Positions 52,109-60,465 of a DNA stretch of 64,000 bases are shown here, in pieces. Below the pieces are notes generated by a model. That model searched no databases. It worked only from the letters and a program-made list of their open reading frames with translations, and had not been told where the DNA came from. The DNA is from Sphaerotilus uruguayifluvii (lineage in GTDB: Bacteria; Pseudomonadota; Gammaproteobacteria; Burkholderiales; Burkholderiaceae_C), in contig NZ_JABSNM010000014.1 of the NCBI RefSeq assembly GCF_013294065.1, forward strand, positions 1-64,000, given 5' to 3'. Every line of letters starts with the position of its first letter. Position 1 is the stretch's first letter. The translations under genes and the position numbers were made by a program.

Positions 52109-53433
52109 AGCGGCTGCACGCGGGGTCGCTGGGTCGCCGGCTGGCACGTTGGCTTGCGCTGCTCGCGCTCGCGGGTCTGGCGATGACATGCCTGGGGATC
52201 TACACAGCCACGGCCTTGAGCTTCGGAGATCGCCAGGCGGAGACGCTGCGCCAGAAGCAGCAGCAGGTTCGCCACCTGATCGCCGAGGCGGACGGACTCG
52301 ACGCCGCAATCCTGACGCACAAGCTCGAAGACGCGATGGTCGGCCGGCAGGACCTGGCGCTGACACTGTCCGACGCGCGGGGTAGGCCGATCTACGCGGG
52401 CGCACCGGTTCCGGCGGGGCGCCGGACGGTCGTCGTGCAGTTCGAGGCGGCGTCCCCATCCGGCTCCGTCCTCGCCACGCTCACACTGGACACGAGCGAC
52501 GACGACCGCGTGCTGTCCCGCCTCGCGCGCACCCTGGTCGCCGCCGCGCTCGCAGGCTCGGTCGTGATCGCCCTGGGCGGTTTCGCGCTGGTGCAGTTCG
52601 GACTGCGGCCCGTTCGCGCACTGGCAGAGCAGGTCCAGGCCCTGGCAGCCGACACGTTGCATCACAGGCTCGACGGCTCCGACCAGCCCGAGGAGTTGGC
52701 GCCCCTGGTGTCACACGTCAACGACCTCCTTGAGCGGCTGCACCGGGCCTACGCTCAGCTGGAGGCCTTCAATGCCGACGTGGCCCATGAACTGTTCACG
52801 CCGCTGTCCACGCTGATCGGAGGAACCGAACTCGCGCTGCGCAAGGCGCGCGACGCCGAGACGCTGCGCGACATCCTCGGCGACCAGCTGGAGGATCTGC
52901 AGCGCATGTCGCTCATCATCCAGGACATGCTGTTTCTCTCGCAGGCGGACCGAGGCGCCCAGGCACGTCGCGAGCCCGTGCAAAGCCTGGCGGAGATTGC
53001 ACGCCCGGTGGCCGATCTGCACGAGGCCGCGCTGGAGGACGCCGGGCTGCGCTGCACGATCGAGGGCGATGCTCGCTGCGAGGTCGATGTCCGCCTGGTA
53101 CAGCGCGCGCTGTCGAACCTGATCGGGAACGCCACGCGCTACGCTGAACGCGGCAGTTGCGTGACCGTCCGAATCGCCAACCGCGACGACGAGGTCGCCG
53201 TCCGGGTCGAGAACCGGGGCGAGACGATTTCCGCCGACCACCTGCCCCGCCTGTTCGACCGGTTCTACCGGGCCGACGCCGCGCGCGCTGGCGGGGACCG
53301 CAACCATGGCCTGGGGCTGGCCATCGTGGCCGCTATCGCCCGCATGCACGGCGGCGCCGTCCGGGCCAGTTCGGCCGGCGGCGTCACGGCCGTTGGCCTG
53401 GTCCTGCCGGCGCGCGGGCCTGATGCGGTCTGA
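52105..53433 (+). CDS. Heavy-metal sensor histidine kinase (CopS/CzcS type)
   Basis: The 442-residue kinase has two membrane helices (LARWLALLALAGLAMTCLGI; LVAAALAGSVVIALGGFALV) bounding a periplasmic sensor of about 120 residues, and a HAMP region. The H-box is ADVAHELFTPLSTLIG, the N-box NLIGNATRYAERGS and the G-box NHGLGLAIVAAIARMHGG. The periplasmic part has few His or Cys. It partners the preceding response regulator through an ATGA overlap. Confidence 0.92.
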   Translation: MKRLHAGSLGRRLARWLALLALAGLAMTCLGIYTATALSFGDRQAETLRQKQQQVRHLIAEADGLDAAILTHKLEDAMVGRQDLALTLSDARGRPIYAGAPVPAGRRTVVVQFEAASPSGSVLATLTLDTSDDDRVLSRLARTLVAAALAGSVVIALGGFALVQFGLRPVRALAEQVQALAADTLHHRLDGSDQPEELAPLVSHVNDLLERLHRAYAQLEAFNADVAHELFTPLSTLIGGTELALRKARDAETLRDILGDQLEDLQRMSLIIQDMLFLSQADRGAQARREPVQSLAEIARPVADLHEAALEDAGLRCTIEGDARCEVDVRLVQRALSNLIGNATRYAERGSCVTVRIANRDDEVAVRVENRGETISADHLPRLFDRFYRADAARAGGDRNHGLGLAIVAAIARMHGGAVRASSAGGVTAVGLVLPARGPDAV

Positions 53434-53436
53434 GGG

Positions 53437-53748
53437 TCAGAGGCAGCTGCCTGCGATGTCGCGTCCTCGCCCGGCGGCCGGCATGCGATCCAGCCGCTTG
53501 GCTTCGGCCAGGGTCAGTCCGCCGGACAGCGAGGCAGACGGCACGACCATGCCAGCACCATCCAGCTTCTTCGCCTGGGCCAACGTGATGCCGCTGGTGG
53601 CCGGCGCCGTGGCCGCAGCAGGCGCAGGTGCACGGTCGTCCAGGCGCTTCATGCGGGCGACATCGGCCGTGCAGGTGGGTGCAGCGAAAGCCGCGCCGGC
53701 AAAGGTCATCGAGACAAGCGCCATCGTGGCGCGCAGGGTGGACTTCAT
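53437..53748 (-). CDS. Small secreted protein with an internal repeat
   Basis: The 103-residue protein has a signal peptide (MALVSMTFAGAAFA), then TCTADVARMKRLDD and two near-identical repeats, TLAQAKKLDGAGM and TLAEAKRLDRMPA, plus three Cys overall. ATG 53748 is chosen; earlier codons lack a site. It converges on the kinase gene and has a copy of the regulator box upstream at 53816. The family is not recognised; a periplasmic metal-stress role is inferred from regulation. Confidence 0.68.
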   Translation of the reverse strand: MKSTLRATMALVSMTFAGAAFAAPTCTADVARMKRLDDRAPAPAAATAPATSGITLAQAKKLDGAGMVVPSASLSGGLTLAEAKRLDRMPAAGRGRDIAGSCL

Positions 53749-53815
53749 GGGGTACAGGAGTGGGTTGAGACAGCCACAGTCTCGGCCCGCCATCCCAACA
53801 GGTCCTGAACGCCTG

Positions 53816-53832
53816 GATGACAGTTCAGTCAG
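53816..53832 (-). promoter_or_regulatory. Predicted response-regulator box upstream of the repeat-containing secreted protein
   Basis: GATGACAGTTCAGTCAG (read on the plus strand) shares its first 11 bases with the box at 51374. It lies 68 bases before the leftward start at 53748. Confidence 0.6.
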
Positions 53833-53841
53833 ATTGGCGGC

Positions 53842-56151
53842 TCAGCCTTTGGGCGCCTTGCCCAACAGGCGAAGGCCGTTGAGCACGACCAGAAGACTTG
53901 CGCCCATGTCCGCGAACACGGCCATCCACATCGTCGCGCTGCCGAAGACGGCCAGGATCAGGAACACGGCCTTGATGCCCAGAGCGAGGGTGATGTTCTG
54001 CCACAGCACGGCGTGCGTGGACCGAGACAGCTCCACCGCCTCCCCGATGCGCCGCAGGTCGTCGTTCATCACAACGACGTCGGCGGCCTCCATCGCCGTG
54101 TCCGTGCCGGCGGCGCCCATCGCCACGCCGATGTCCGCCTGTGCCAGCGCCGGCGCGTCGTTGATGCCGTCGCCGGTCATCGCCGTCGGGCCCATCTCTC
54201 GCTGCAGCGCCTTGATGGCCTCAAGCTTGTGCTCCGGCAGCAGGTTGCCGCGCGCCTGCTCGATGCCGGCTTCGTGGGCCACGGCGCTGGCGGTGGCCTG
54301 GTTGTCGCCGGTCAGCATCACGGGCGTGATGCCCAGCGCCCTCAGCGACGCCACGGCTTCGCGCGACGAGGGCTTGATGGTGTCGGCGACGGCAAACAGC
54401 GCGATCACCCGCTCGGGCGTGGCCAGCAGCGTGACCGTGCGGCCCGCCTCTTCGTGTCGCTTCAGCTGTGCCTCCAACGCTGGCGAGCACTGACGGCGCT
54501 CCTCGATCAACCGGTGGTTGCCGAGGACGTAGGTCACGCCATCGACCTCGGCCTGTACCCCGCGACCGGTCAGTGCCGTGAAGTTGCGAGCCTCGACGCT
54601 GTTGGGCCTCAGACCCGCTGCGATGGCCTTGGAGACCGGGTGGTCGGAGTGGCTGGCGAGCACGACCGCGATGTGCTCGGCCACCGCCGGATCCGTGCCG
54701 GCCTCCACCACGGACCAGTCCACCAGCCGCGGCTTGCCCTCGGTGATGGTGCCGGTCTTGTCCAGGGCGATGGCCTTGAGCTTGCGCGCTTCCTCGAGGT
54801 AGATGCCGCCTTTGATCAGGATGCCGCGCCGCGCGGCGGCCGCCAGGCCGCTGACGATGGTCACCGGCGTGGAGATCACCAGCGCACACGGGCAGGCGAT
54901 GACGAGCAGCACGAGTGCCTTGTAGACCGCCTGCAGCCAGGTCCAGCCGAGCAGCCACGGGCCGAGCAGAGCCACCGCCACCGCGATGACGAAGACGGCC
55001 GGCGTGTAGACGGCCGCGAATCGGTCGACGAAGCCCTGCGTCGGCGCGCGCGTGGCCTGGGCTTCCTCGACGGCATGGATGATCCGGGCGAGGGTCGAAT
55101 TGGAGGCGGCTGCCGTGACCTCGAACTCGAAGGTGCCCGAGTCGTTGATGGTCCCCGCGAAGACGGGATCGCCTGCACCCTTGTCGACCGGGATGCTCTC
55201 GCCCGTCACCGGCGCCTGGTTGATGCTGGTCTGGCCGGAACGGACGATGCCGTCCATCGGCACGCGCTCTCCCGGCTTCACCCGCAGCAGCGCACCCACG
55301 GCCACCACGCCCACAGGCTGCGTGGCCCAGCTGCCGTCGGGCTGCCGGACCGAAGCCTCTTCCGGCGCCAGCGCGAGCAGTCCCTTGATGGCGTTGCGCG
55401 CTCGGTCGACCGCACGCGCCTCGATGGCCTCGGCGATGGCGTACAGCGCCATCACCATCGCGGCTTCAGGCCACTGGCCGATGACGAAGGCGCCCGTCAC
55501 CGCCACCGTCATCAGCGCGTTGATGTTGAGCCGGCCATGGCGCAGCGCCGTCAGACCTTTCTTGTAGACGTCGAAGCCGGCCAGCCAGATGGCGACGGCG
55601 GCCACGGCCAGGCCGGCGCCCCGCCACACCAGCGTCTCCGGCGCGAAGTAGCCGATGACCTCGGCACAGATGGCCAGCAGCAGCGCCGCGGCCAGCTTGG
55701 GCAGCTGGCCTCGTACGACCTCATGATCGTGCCCGTCCCCCGACGAATGACCATCCGCCTTCACGGCCGGCGCGACGGGCTGCGGATCAAAGCCGACCTT
55801 TCGAATGGCCGCGAGCGCCGGCTCCACGGCGGAATCGTCGGCGTCGATGGTGAGCAGGCGCTGGCCGAGATTGAAGCGCAGGCCGCGCAGGCCGGACAGG
55901 CCATCGACGGCGCGGCGAATCTCAGCCTCCTCGGCGGCACAGTCCATCGTGGCGATCCGGTAGCTGCGCCCTGCCTCAGTGGCCCCGGGGACAGGCGATG
56001 GCACGGAGGCAGCACCAGCGGCCGGGCCGCAGGCACCGCAGCGCTCATCCGAGCGGGCCGGGTTCAGGCTGTCGCATGCCGCCGCTTGGTCATGGTCATC
56101 GCCGGGCGAGTGAGCATGGCCAGGGACTGGCTTGTTGGAAAGGCGATTCAT
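53842..56151 (-). CDS. cadA: CadA/ZntA-type Cd/Zn/Pb-exporting P1B-ATPase
   Basis: The 769-residue ATPase has a His-containing start (GHAHSPGDDH), a CGAC pair (Cys38, Cys41) and a divergent HMA domain with MDCAAEE (Cys71), where the second Cys of MxCxxC is replaced. A further His tract (GHSSGDGHDHE) follows. The core has IACPCALVISTP, LDKTGTITEG, SDHPVSKAI and [22 protein letters not shown] plus the MDCxxEE pattern fits the Cd(II)/Zn(II)/Pb(II) group. ATG 56151 follows GAGGATC. It is divergent from cadR across a MerR-type promoter. Confidence 0.92.
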   Translation of the reverse strand: MNRLSNKPVPGHAHSPGDDHDQAAACDSLNPARSDERCGACGPAAGAASVPSPVPGATEAGRSYRIATMDCAAEEAEIRRAVDGLSGLRGLRFNLGQRLLTIDADDSAVEPALAAIRKVGFDPQPVAPAVKADGHSSGDGHDHEVVRGQLPKLAAALLLAICAEVIGYFAPETLVWRGAGLAVAAVAIWLAGFDVYKKGLTALRHGRLNINALMTVAVTGAFVIGQWPEAAMVMALYAIAEAIEARAVDRARNAIKGLLALAPEEASVRQPDGSWATQPVGVVAVGALLRVKPGERVPMDGIVRSGQTSINQAPVTGESIPVDKGAGDPVFAGTINDSGTFEFEVTAAASNSTLARIIHAVEEAQATRAPTQGFVDRFAAVYTPAVFVIAVAVALLGPWLLGWTWLQAVYKALVLLVIACPCALVISTPVTIVSGLAAAARRGILIKGGIYLEEARKLKAIALDKTGTITEGKPRLVDWSVVEAGTDPAVAEHIAVVLASHSDHPVSKAIAAGLRPNSVEARNFTALTGRGVQAEVDGVTYVLGNHRLIEERRQCSPALEAQLKRHEEAGRTVTLLATPERVIALFAVADTIKPSSREAVASLRALGITPVMLTGDNQATASAVAHEAGIEQARGNLLPEHKLEAIKALQREMGPTAMTGDGINDAPALAQADIGVAMGAAGTDTAMEAADVVVMNDDLRRIGEAVELSRSTHAVLWQNITLALGIKAVFLILAVFGSATMWMAVFADMGASLLVVLNGLRLLGKAPKG

Positions 56152-56180
56152 GGCAGGGGATCCTCGTTGACCTTCCCGCC

Positions 56181-56211
56181 ATTGCAAAGCCTGTAGCAGG
56201 TGTAGAGTCAA
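56181..56211 (-). promoter_or_regulatory. CadR/PbrR-type promoter of cadA
   Basis: Leftward: TTGACT (56206-56211), a 19-base spacer containing CTACA and CTACAG arms, and TGCAAT as the -10. This is the layout recognised by divalent-metal MerR regulators, and it lies between cadA and cadR. Confidence 0.8.
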
Positions 56212-56249
56212 GCGCTTCCTTCCCTCCAGTCCGGGCAAGAGGTGAACCC

Positions 56250-56693
56250 ATGAAGATCGGCGCCCTGGCCGAAGCGACCGGAACGCCGGTCGAGACCATC
56301 CGTTTCTACGAGCGCGAAGGCCTGCTGCCTCCACCCCTGCGCGCAGACAACAACTACCGCATGTACCTGCCGGCCCATCTGGAACGGCTCGCCTTCATCC
56401 GCCAGTGCCGCAACCTGGACATGACACTCGACGAGATCCGGGCATTGATCGCGCTGCGCGAGTCGCCTGCGCAGGATTGCGGCGAGGTCAACGCGCTGCT
56501 CGACGAACACATCGGCCACGTCGCACAGCGGATCCGCGAACTGCGGGCGCTGGAGAAGGAACTCAAGTCGCTGCGCGCGCGCTGTGCGACTCCCCATTCG
56601 CTTTCCGAGTGCGGGATCCTCACCGGCATCGACCGCGCGGCCGCAGCCCCGTTGGCGCCGACAAGGCGCCGGCACGTTCACGGTGCGCACTGA
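56250..56693 (+). CDS. cadR: CadR/PbrR-type MerR regulator
   Basis: The 147-residue regulator begins MKIGALAEATGTPVETIRFY and has three metal-site Cys candidates at 77, 112 and 121 (QDCGEVN, RARCATP, SECGILTG), the pattern of CadR and PbrR proteins. The 35- and 9-residue spacing is closer to PbrR-like members as I recall them. The tail RRRHVHGAH adds His, as in CadR. ATG 56250 is placed by the MerR start. Cd versus Pb specificity cannot be settled here. Confidence 0.9.
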   Translation: MKIGALAEATGTPVETIRFYEREGLLPPPLRADNNYRMYLPAHLERLAFIRQCRNLDMTLDEIRALIALRESPAQDCGEVNALLDEHIGHVAQRIRELRALEKELKSLRARCATPHSLSECGILTGIDRAAAAPLAPTRRRHVHGAH

Positions 56694-56710
56694 GCGCGGC
56701 CTGCCTCGGT

Positions 56711-56731
56711 CTGAGTGACCGAACTGTCATC
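56711..56731 (+). promoter_or_regulatory. Predicted response-regulator box upstream of the CzcE-like gene
   Basis: The minus strand reads GATGACAGTTCGGTCACT, sharing 12 bases with the box at 51374. It lies 102 bases before ATG 56833. Confidence 0.6.
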
Positions 56732-56832
56732 TTCCGGTTCAGAAGCTGTTCCGCGCCGGTCTCTAGAGTCCTCAGCCATGCCATCGGGCATGCGGCTGCT
56801 CGGCAGCCGATCACATCCAGAAAGGGACTCTC

Positions 56833-57177
56833 ATGCACTCCTCATCCTTCTTGCGCAGCGCCGCCGTGCTACTCGCAACGGCGGTTCCCGCCATCGGCTT
56901 CGCTGCGAGCGAGACCTTCCTCAACGGCCAGTCGATCTACGGCCAGCCGGCCGCCGCTTCGAGCGCCGCCCGTGTCGTGGACCTGGCCCAGGTAGCACGA
57001 CCGAACATCGCCTACGGCGAAACGGTCATCTTCCTCGGTGACGCGGGCCAGCAGTTTGCCTGGACCTTCAATGGATTGGATCGGCGCGGGGTCGATCTGG
57101 CAAAGATCGCCCCGGCGGGCTTTGCCACGAAAGGCGCGGTCGCCTACGTCGCGCGCGATCCAGCCAATCGCAACTGA
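56833..57177 (+). CDS. czcE: CzcE-like periplasmic metal-binding protein
   Basis: The 114-residue protein has a signal peptide (AAVLLATAVPAIGFAA) and a domain with RPNIAYGETVIFLGDAGQQF and AWTFNGLDRR, the pattern of CzcE proteins of metal-resistant Burkholderiales, which bind copper in the periplasm. AAAGGGA precedes the ATG. A copy of the response-regulator box lies upstream, consistent with czcE genes being under CzcRS control. It has few His, so copper affinity may differ from CzcE. Confidence 0.8.
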   Translation: MHSSSFLRSAAVLLATAVPAIGFAASETFLNGQSIYGQPAAASSAARVVDLAQVARPNIAYGETVIFLGDAGQQFAWTFNGLDRRGVDLAKIAPAGFATKGAVAYVARDPANRN

Positions 57178-57198
57178 GCACCGTCCGTGCCGGCAATG

Positions 57199-57219
57199 CG
57201 TCCGGGCTTGGCCCGGACG
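57199..57219 (+). terminator. Weak hairpin after the CzcE-like gene
   Basis: A 9-bp stem, CGTCCGGGC/GCCCGGACG, with a TTG loop and no clear T-tract. It may end czcE transcription just before the promoter at 57231. Confidence 0.4.
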
Positions 57220-57230
57220 GGTGCACGCGC

Positions 57231-57261
57231 TTGACTCCGTAGTGGCTTCAGGGTCTGGAAT
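57231..57261 (+). promoter_or_regulatory. CadR-type promoter before the transglutaminase-like gene
   Basis: TTGACT (57231-57236), a 19-base spacer starting CCGTAGTGGCTTCAGG and TGGAAT (57256-57261) give the same geometry as the cadA promoter, with a poorer dyad. Confidence 0.6.
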
Positions 57262-57298
57262 GCGGGACTCGTCAACCTGAATCCATCCCGACAGAGCA

Positions 57299-58012
57299 AT
57301 GCCCAATACGTCGTCTCTCCTCCTTCGCCCGACGCCGCTTCTCAATTTCGGCAATCCCTACATCGAGCGCCTGGTCACCGATCGGAACTGGCGAGCGTTG
57401 CCGGAGCGCGAAAGAATCGGGGCTGCCTACGACTTCGTGCGCAACGAGATCGCCTTCGGCTACAACGAGGGCGACGAGTTGCCCGCCTCGCGCGTGCTGG
57501 CCGACGGCATCGGCCAGTGCAACACCAAGAGCACGCTGCTGATGGCGCTGCTCCGTGCGGCCGGAGTGCCGTGCCGCTTCCACGGTTTCACGATCGACAA
57601 GGCACTGCAGCGCGGCGCGATCTCGGGGCTGGCGTATCGCCTGGCGCCCCGACGCATCATCCACAGCTGGGTCGAGGTGTGGTACGAGGGCCGGTGGGTG
57701 AACCTCGAAGGCTTCATCCTCGATGCCGACTACCTGGGCAGCCTGCAGCGCCGCTTCCCCGGCGCCAAGCGCTTCTGCGGCTACGGGGCCGCCACGCCGG
57801 ACCTCTCGGCCCCGCCCGTGGAGTGGCGCGGGCAGGACACCTTCATCCAGAAGGATGGCATCGTCGACGACTTCGGCACCTTCGACGATCCCGACGCCTT
57901 CTACGCGCGACACGGCTCCAACCTCGGCGGCCTGAAGCGCTGGCTGTTCGCGCATGTCGTACGGCACTGGATGAACGACAACGTGGCGCGCGTGCGCGCT
58001 GGCCGCTGGTGA
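57299..58012 (+). CDS. Transglutaminase-like cysteine protease-fold protein
   Basis: The 237-residue protein has the transglutaminase-core residues: Cys in GIGQCNTKSTLL near 73 and His in IIHSWVEVWYEGRWVNLEG, with the following Asp in ILDAD. It has no signal peptide, so it is cytoplasmic. Such proteins may act as proteases or cross-linkers; the substrate is unknown. It sits inside the czc region with a CadR-type promoter in front, and its 3' half is duplicated at 49614. ATG 57299 has a weak ribosome binding site. Confidence 0.82.
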   Translation: MPNTSSLLLRPTPLLNFGNPYIERLVTDRNWRALPERERIGAAYDFVRNEIAFGYNEGDELPASRVLADGIGQCNTKSTLLMALLRAAGVPCRFHGFTIDKALQRGAISGLAYRLAPRRIIHSWVEVWYEGRWVNLEGFILDADYLGSLQRRFPGAKRFCGYGAATPDLSAPPVEWRGQDTFIQKDGIVDDFGTFDDPDAFYARHGSNLGGLKRWLFAHVVRHWMNDNVARVRAGRW

Positions 58013-58057
58013 CCTGCGTCACGACAGCCCACGGCCCTGTCTCGTTCCGGTCAACCC

Positions 58058-58070
58058 TGTAGCCGCTACA
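58058..58070 (+). promoter_or_regulatory. Palindrome upstream of czcI copy 2
   Basis: TGTAGCCGCTACA is identical to the palindrome at 49868 and ends 10 bases before the czcI start codon. Confidence 0.55.
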
Positions 58071-58080
58071 CTCCACCTCC

Positions 58081-58443
58081 ATGCGCCGTTGGCTCGCGAT
58101 CCTGTTGCTGGTCCTGCTGCCGCTCCAGTTCTCCTGGGCGGCGGTGGCCGACTACTGCATGCACGAGTCGGGCGCCGCAGCAGACCATGTCGGCCATCAC
58201 GACCATGCCGATCACCGGCATGGGGCCAGCGCCGGCGACAAGGCCAAGTCCGACGGCTCGGCGTCGACCGCGGCCGACTTCGACTGCGGCCATTGCCATG
58301 GCCATTGCGCCGGCATGCTGGACGTTCCCGTCGGCCTGAAGACGAACGCCTTGGGCAGTGCGCCGCCCGGGCTGGCCGAGGCACCCAGCTCCGAGCATCT
58401 GCCGGCCCAGCCCGAACGCCCCCAGTGGGCGCGCCTCGCCTGA
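58081..58443 (+). CDS. czcI: CzcI-like periplasmic protein, copy 2
   Basis: The 120-residue protein has a signal peptide (LAILLLVLLPLQFSWA), the His tract HVGHHDHADHRHG and a DFDCGHCHGHCAG cluster. CzcI lies first in czcICBA operons and is thought to adjust their expression. It precedes czcC by 150 bases. About 85 percent of residues match copy 1 at 49891. Confidence 0.85.
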   Translation: MRRWLAILLLVLLPLQFSWAAVADYCMHESGAAADHVGHHDHADHRHGASAGDKAKSDGSASTAADFDCGHCHGHCAGMLDVPVGLKTNALGSAPPGLAEAPSSEHLPAQPERPQWARLA

Positions 58444-58594
58444 TCGGCGAGGCGGGCTTCTTCCCATACTGAACCCCGTCCGCGCCTGAGCGCGCTGCCC
58501 CGACGCATCGGGCGCAGCCTGGCTCGGGTCGGCGCGACCGCCTGGTCGCCGCTCGCCGGTCTCCCGTGTCTTTCCCACAGCACTGGAGCATCGG

Positions 58595-59875
58595 ATGCAT
58601 CCGAGAACACGAACACAACGACAGACCCGCCGGGCCTCCGGCCGTGGCGGCATGGCGGCGGCACTCCTGGCCGCATTGGTGAACCTGGCGCCTGGCGTCG
58701 CGACGGCCCAGACGGCTGCTGCGCCGAGCCTCAAGGAACTCTTCGAAACGGCCTGGGCGCGCCAGCCCGAATCGCTCTCCCTGCAGGCACGCCGCGATGC
58801 GGTGCAAGCCCAACGGCGGGCCGCCGAGGCCTGGACGCCGGAGCCACCGGCGCTCGAGGCCAGCCACAAGACCGACCGCCTCACACGCAACGACGGCGCG
58901 CGGGAGCTCGAGGTCGGCGTCGCCGTGCCGCTGTGGCTGCCCGGCGAGCGACGCAACACCAGCGCACTCGCCGATGCCGAGGCCGCCGCCCTCGGCAGCC
59001 GGGCCGAGGCCGCGCGTCTGCGCCTGGCCGCCTCGGTGCGCGAGGCCTGGTGGAACTGGCAGCGCGCCGGCGTCGAAGCCGAGATCGCCCGCGCGCAACT
59101 CGACAGCGCCCGCCGCCTGGCGGCTGACGTGGCGCGCCGCGCGAAGGCCGGTGAACTGGCACGGGCCGACCAGCACCAGGCCGACGGCGCCGTGGCCGCG
59201 GCCGAAGCCGCCGTGGCGCAGGCCGAGGCGGGGACGACGGTGGCCCTGCAGCAGCTCAAGTCGCTGGCGGGTGGCACCTGGGCGCCCATGGCCACCGCGA
59301 GCGCCGTGGCCGAGCCCGAGCCCCCGGCCGCCGCCGAGCCACCGCAGCATCCTGCGCTGGCCGAACTGAGGGACCGTGCGACCGTCGCCGAGCGCGCCGC
59401 GGCATTGGCCTCGACACAATCGCGCGCCAACCCGGAGCTGACGCTCGCGACGACACGCGACCGCGGCGCGAGCGGGGAACGCTACGGCCAGACGGTCACG
59501 CTGGCGGTGCGCATCCCCTTCGGCGCCGGGCCGCGGCACGACGCCCGCGTGGCCAGCGCCCGTGCCGATGCGGCCGAAGCGCAGGCGCAGCTGGCCCTGG
59601 ACCGCGCGCGGCTTCAGTCCGAACGCGAGTCCGCTGTCGCGCGTGTGCAGGCGGCGCGCAGCCAGCTGGCCGCCGCGGAGCGCCGCGCCACCCTGGCGCG
59701 CGAGACCCGCGGCTTCTTCGAGAAGTCGTTCCGCCTCGGCGAGACCGACCTGCCGACCCGCCTGCGCATCGACGCCGAGGCCACCGAGGCCGAGCGCCAG
59801 GCTGCGCGCAGCCGCATCGAACTGGCCGCCGCGATCTCCGCCTGGCGCCAGGCGCTGGGGCTGCTGCCGCAGTGA
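58595..59875 (+). CDS. czcC: CzcC-type TolC-family outer-membrane factor
   Basis: The 426-residue protein has a signal segment (GGMAAALLAALVNLAPGVAT) and paired TolC-type repeats (SLKELFETAWARQPESLSLQ; EVGVAVPLWLPGERRNTSAL). It is the outer-membrane channel of the Czc pump that follows. GGAG lies eight bases before the ATG. The long coiled repeats are full length. It is the intact version of the remnant at 50405. Confidence 0.88.
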   Translation: MHPRTRTQRQTRRASGRGGMAAALLAALVNLAPGVATAQTAAAPSLKELFETAWARQPESLSLQARRDAVQAQRRAAEAWTPEPPALEASHKTDRLTRNDGARELEVGVAVPLWLPGERRNTSALADAEAAALGSRAEAARLRLAASVREAWWNWQRAGVEAEIARAQLDSARRLAADVARRAKAGELARADQHQADGAVAAAEAAVAQAEAGTTVALQQLKSLAGGTWAPMATASAVAEPEPPAAAEPPQHPALAELRDRATVAERAAALASTQSRANPELTLATTRDRGASGERYGQTVTLAVRIPFGAGPRHDARVASARADAAEAQAQLALDRARLQSERESAVARVQAARSQLAAAERRATLARETRGFFEKSFRLGETDLPTRLRIDAEATEAERQAARSRIELAAAISAWRQALGLLPQ

Positions 59876-59910
59876 TCGCCACCGACCTCGCCCATCACCA
59901 GAGTCCACCC

Positions 59911-60465
59911 ATGAAAACTTCATCTCTCCTGGCCGCGTTCGCTGCAATCGCGGCCCTTCTGATGCCCCCGCTGGTTCACGCCGGCGAAGGCCACGACCAC
60001 GGCGACGCTGCGCCGACGTCCACCGGCCCCGCGTTGCCCCGCTTCACGGCGGTCTCCGAGACCTTCGAACTGGTCGGCGTGCTGAACGGCAAGCAGATCA
60101 CGCTGTACCTCGACCGCGCGGCCGACAACGCACCCGTCACCGACGCGCAGATCGAGCTGGAGATCGCCGGCGCGAAGCTGAAGGCTGAAAAGCACGAGGA
60201 CGCCTTCGAGATCGTGCTCGCTGCCGAACCCAAGCCCGGCGTACTGCCGATCACGGCCACCGTCACCGCCGGACAGGAGGTCGACCTCCTGGCTGGCGAA
60301 CTCGACCTGCACGAGGAGGCGCACGCCGACGAGGCCGCGCATGTGCACTCGTGGAAGGAGTACGCCGGCTGGGGCGCCGGCGCCCTGGCCGCCCTGATCG
60401 CCCTGATCCTCATCGGTCGCCGCATCGCCGCGGGCCGCCAGCGCACCACCGGAGCCGTCGCATGA
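59911..60465 (+). CDS. Unknown periplasmic/membrane protein between czcC and czcB
   Basis: The 184-residue protein has a signal peptide (LLAAFAAIAALLMPPLVHA), a GEGHDHGDAAP His motif, a beta-rich domain (FELVGVLNGKQITLYLDRAA) and a single membrane helix near the C terminus (AGALAALIALILIGRRIA). Its stop overlaps czcB by four bases. czcB carries the same GEGHDHGDA start. This may be an accessory metal-binding subunit; the family is not recognised. Confidence 0.72.
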   Translation: MKTSSLLAAFAAIAALLMPPLVHAGEGHDHGDAAPTSTGPALPRFTAVSETFELVGVLNGKQITLYLDRAADNAPVTDAQIELEIAGAKLKAEKHEDAFEIVLAAEPKPGVLPITATVTAGQEVDLLAGELDLHEEAHADEAAHVHSWKEYAGWGAGALAALIALILIGRRIAAGRQRTTGAVA

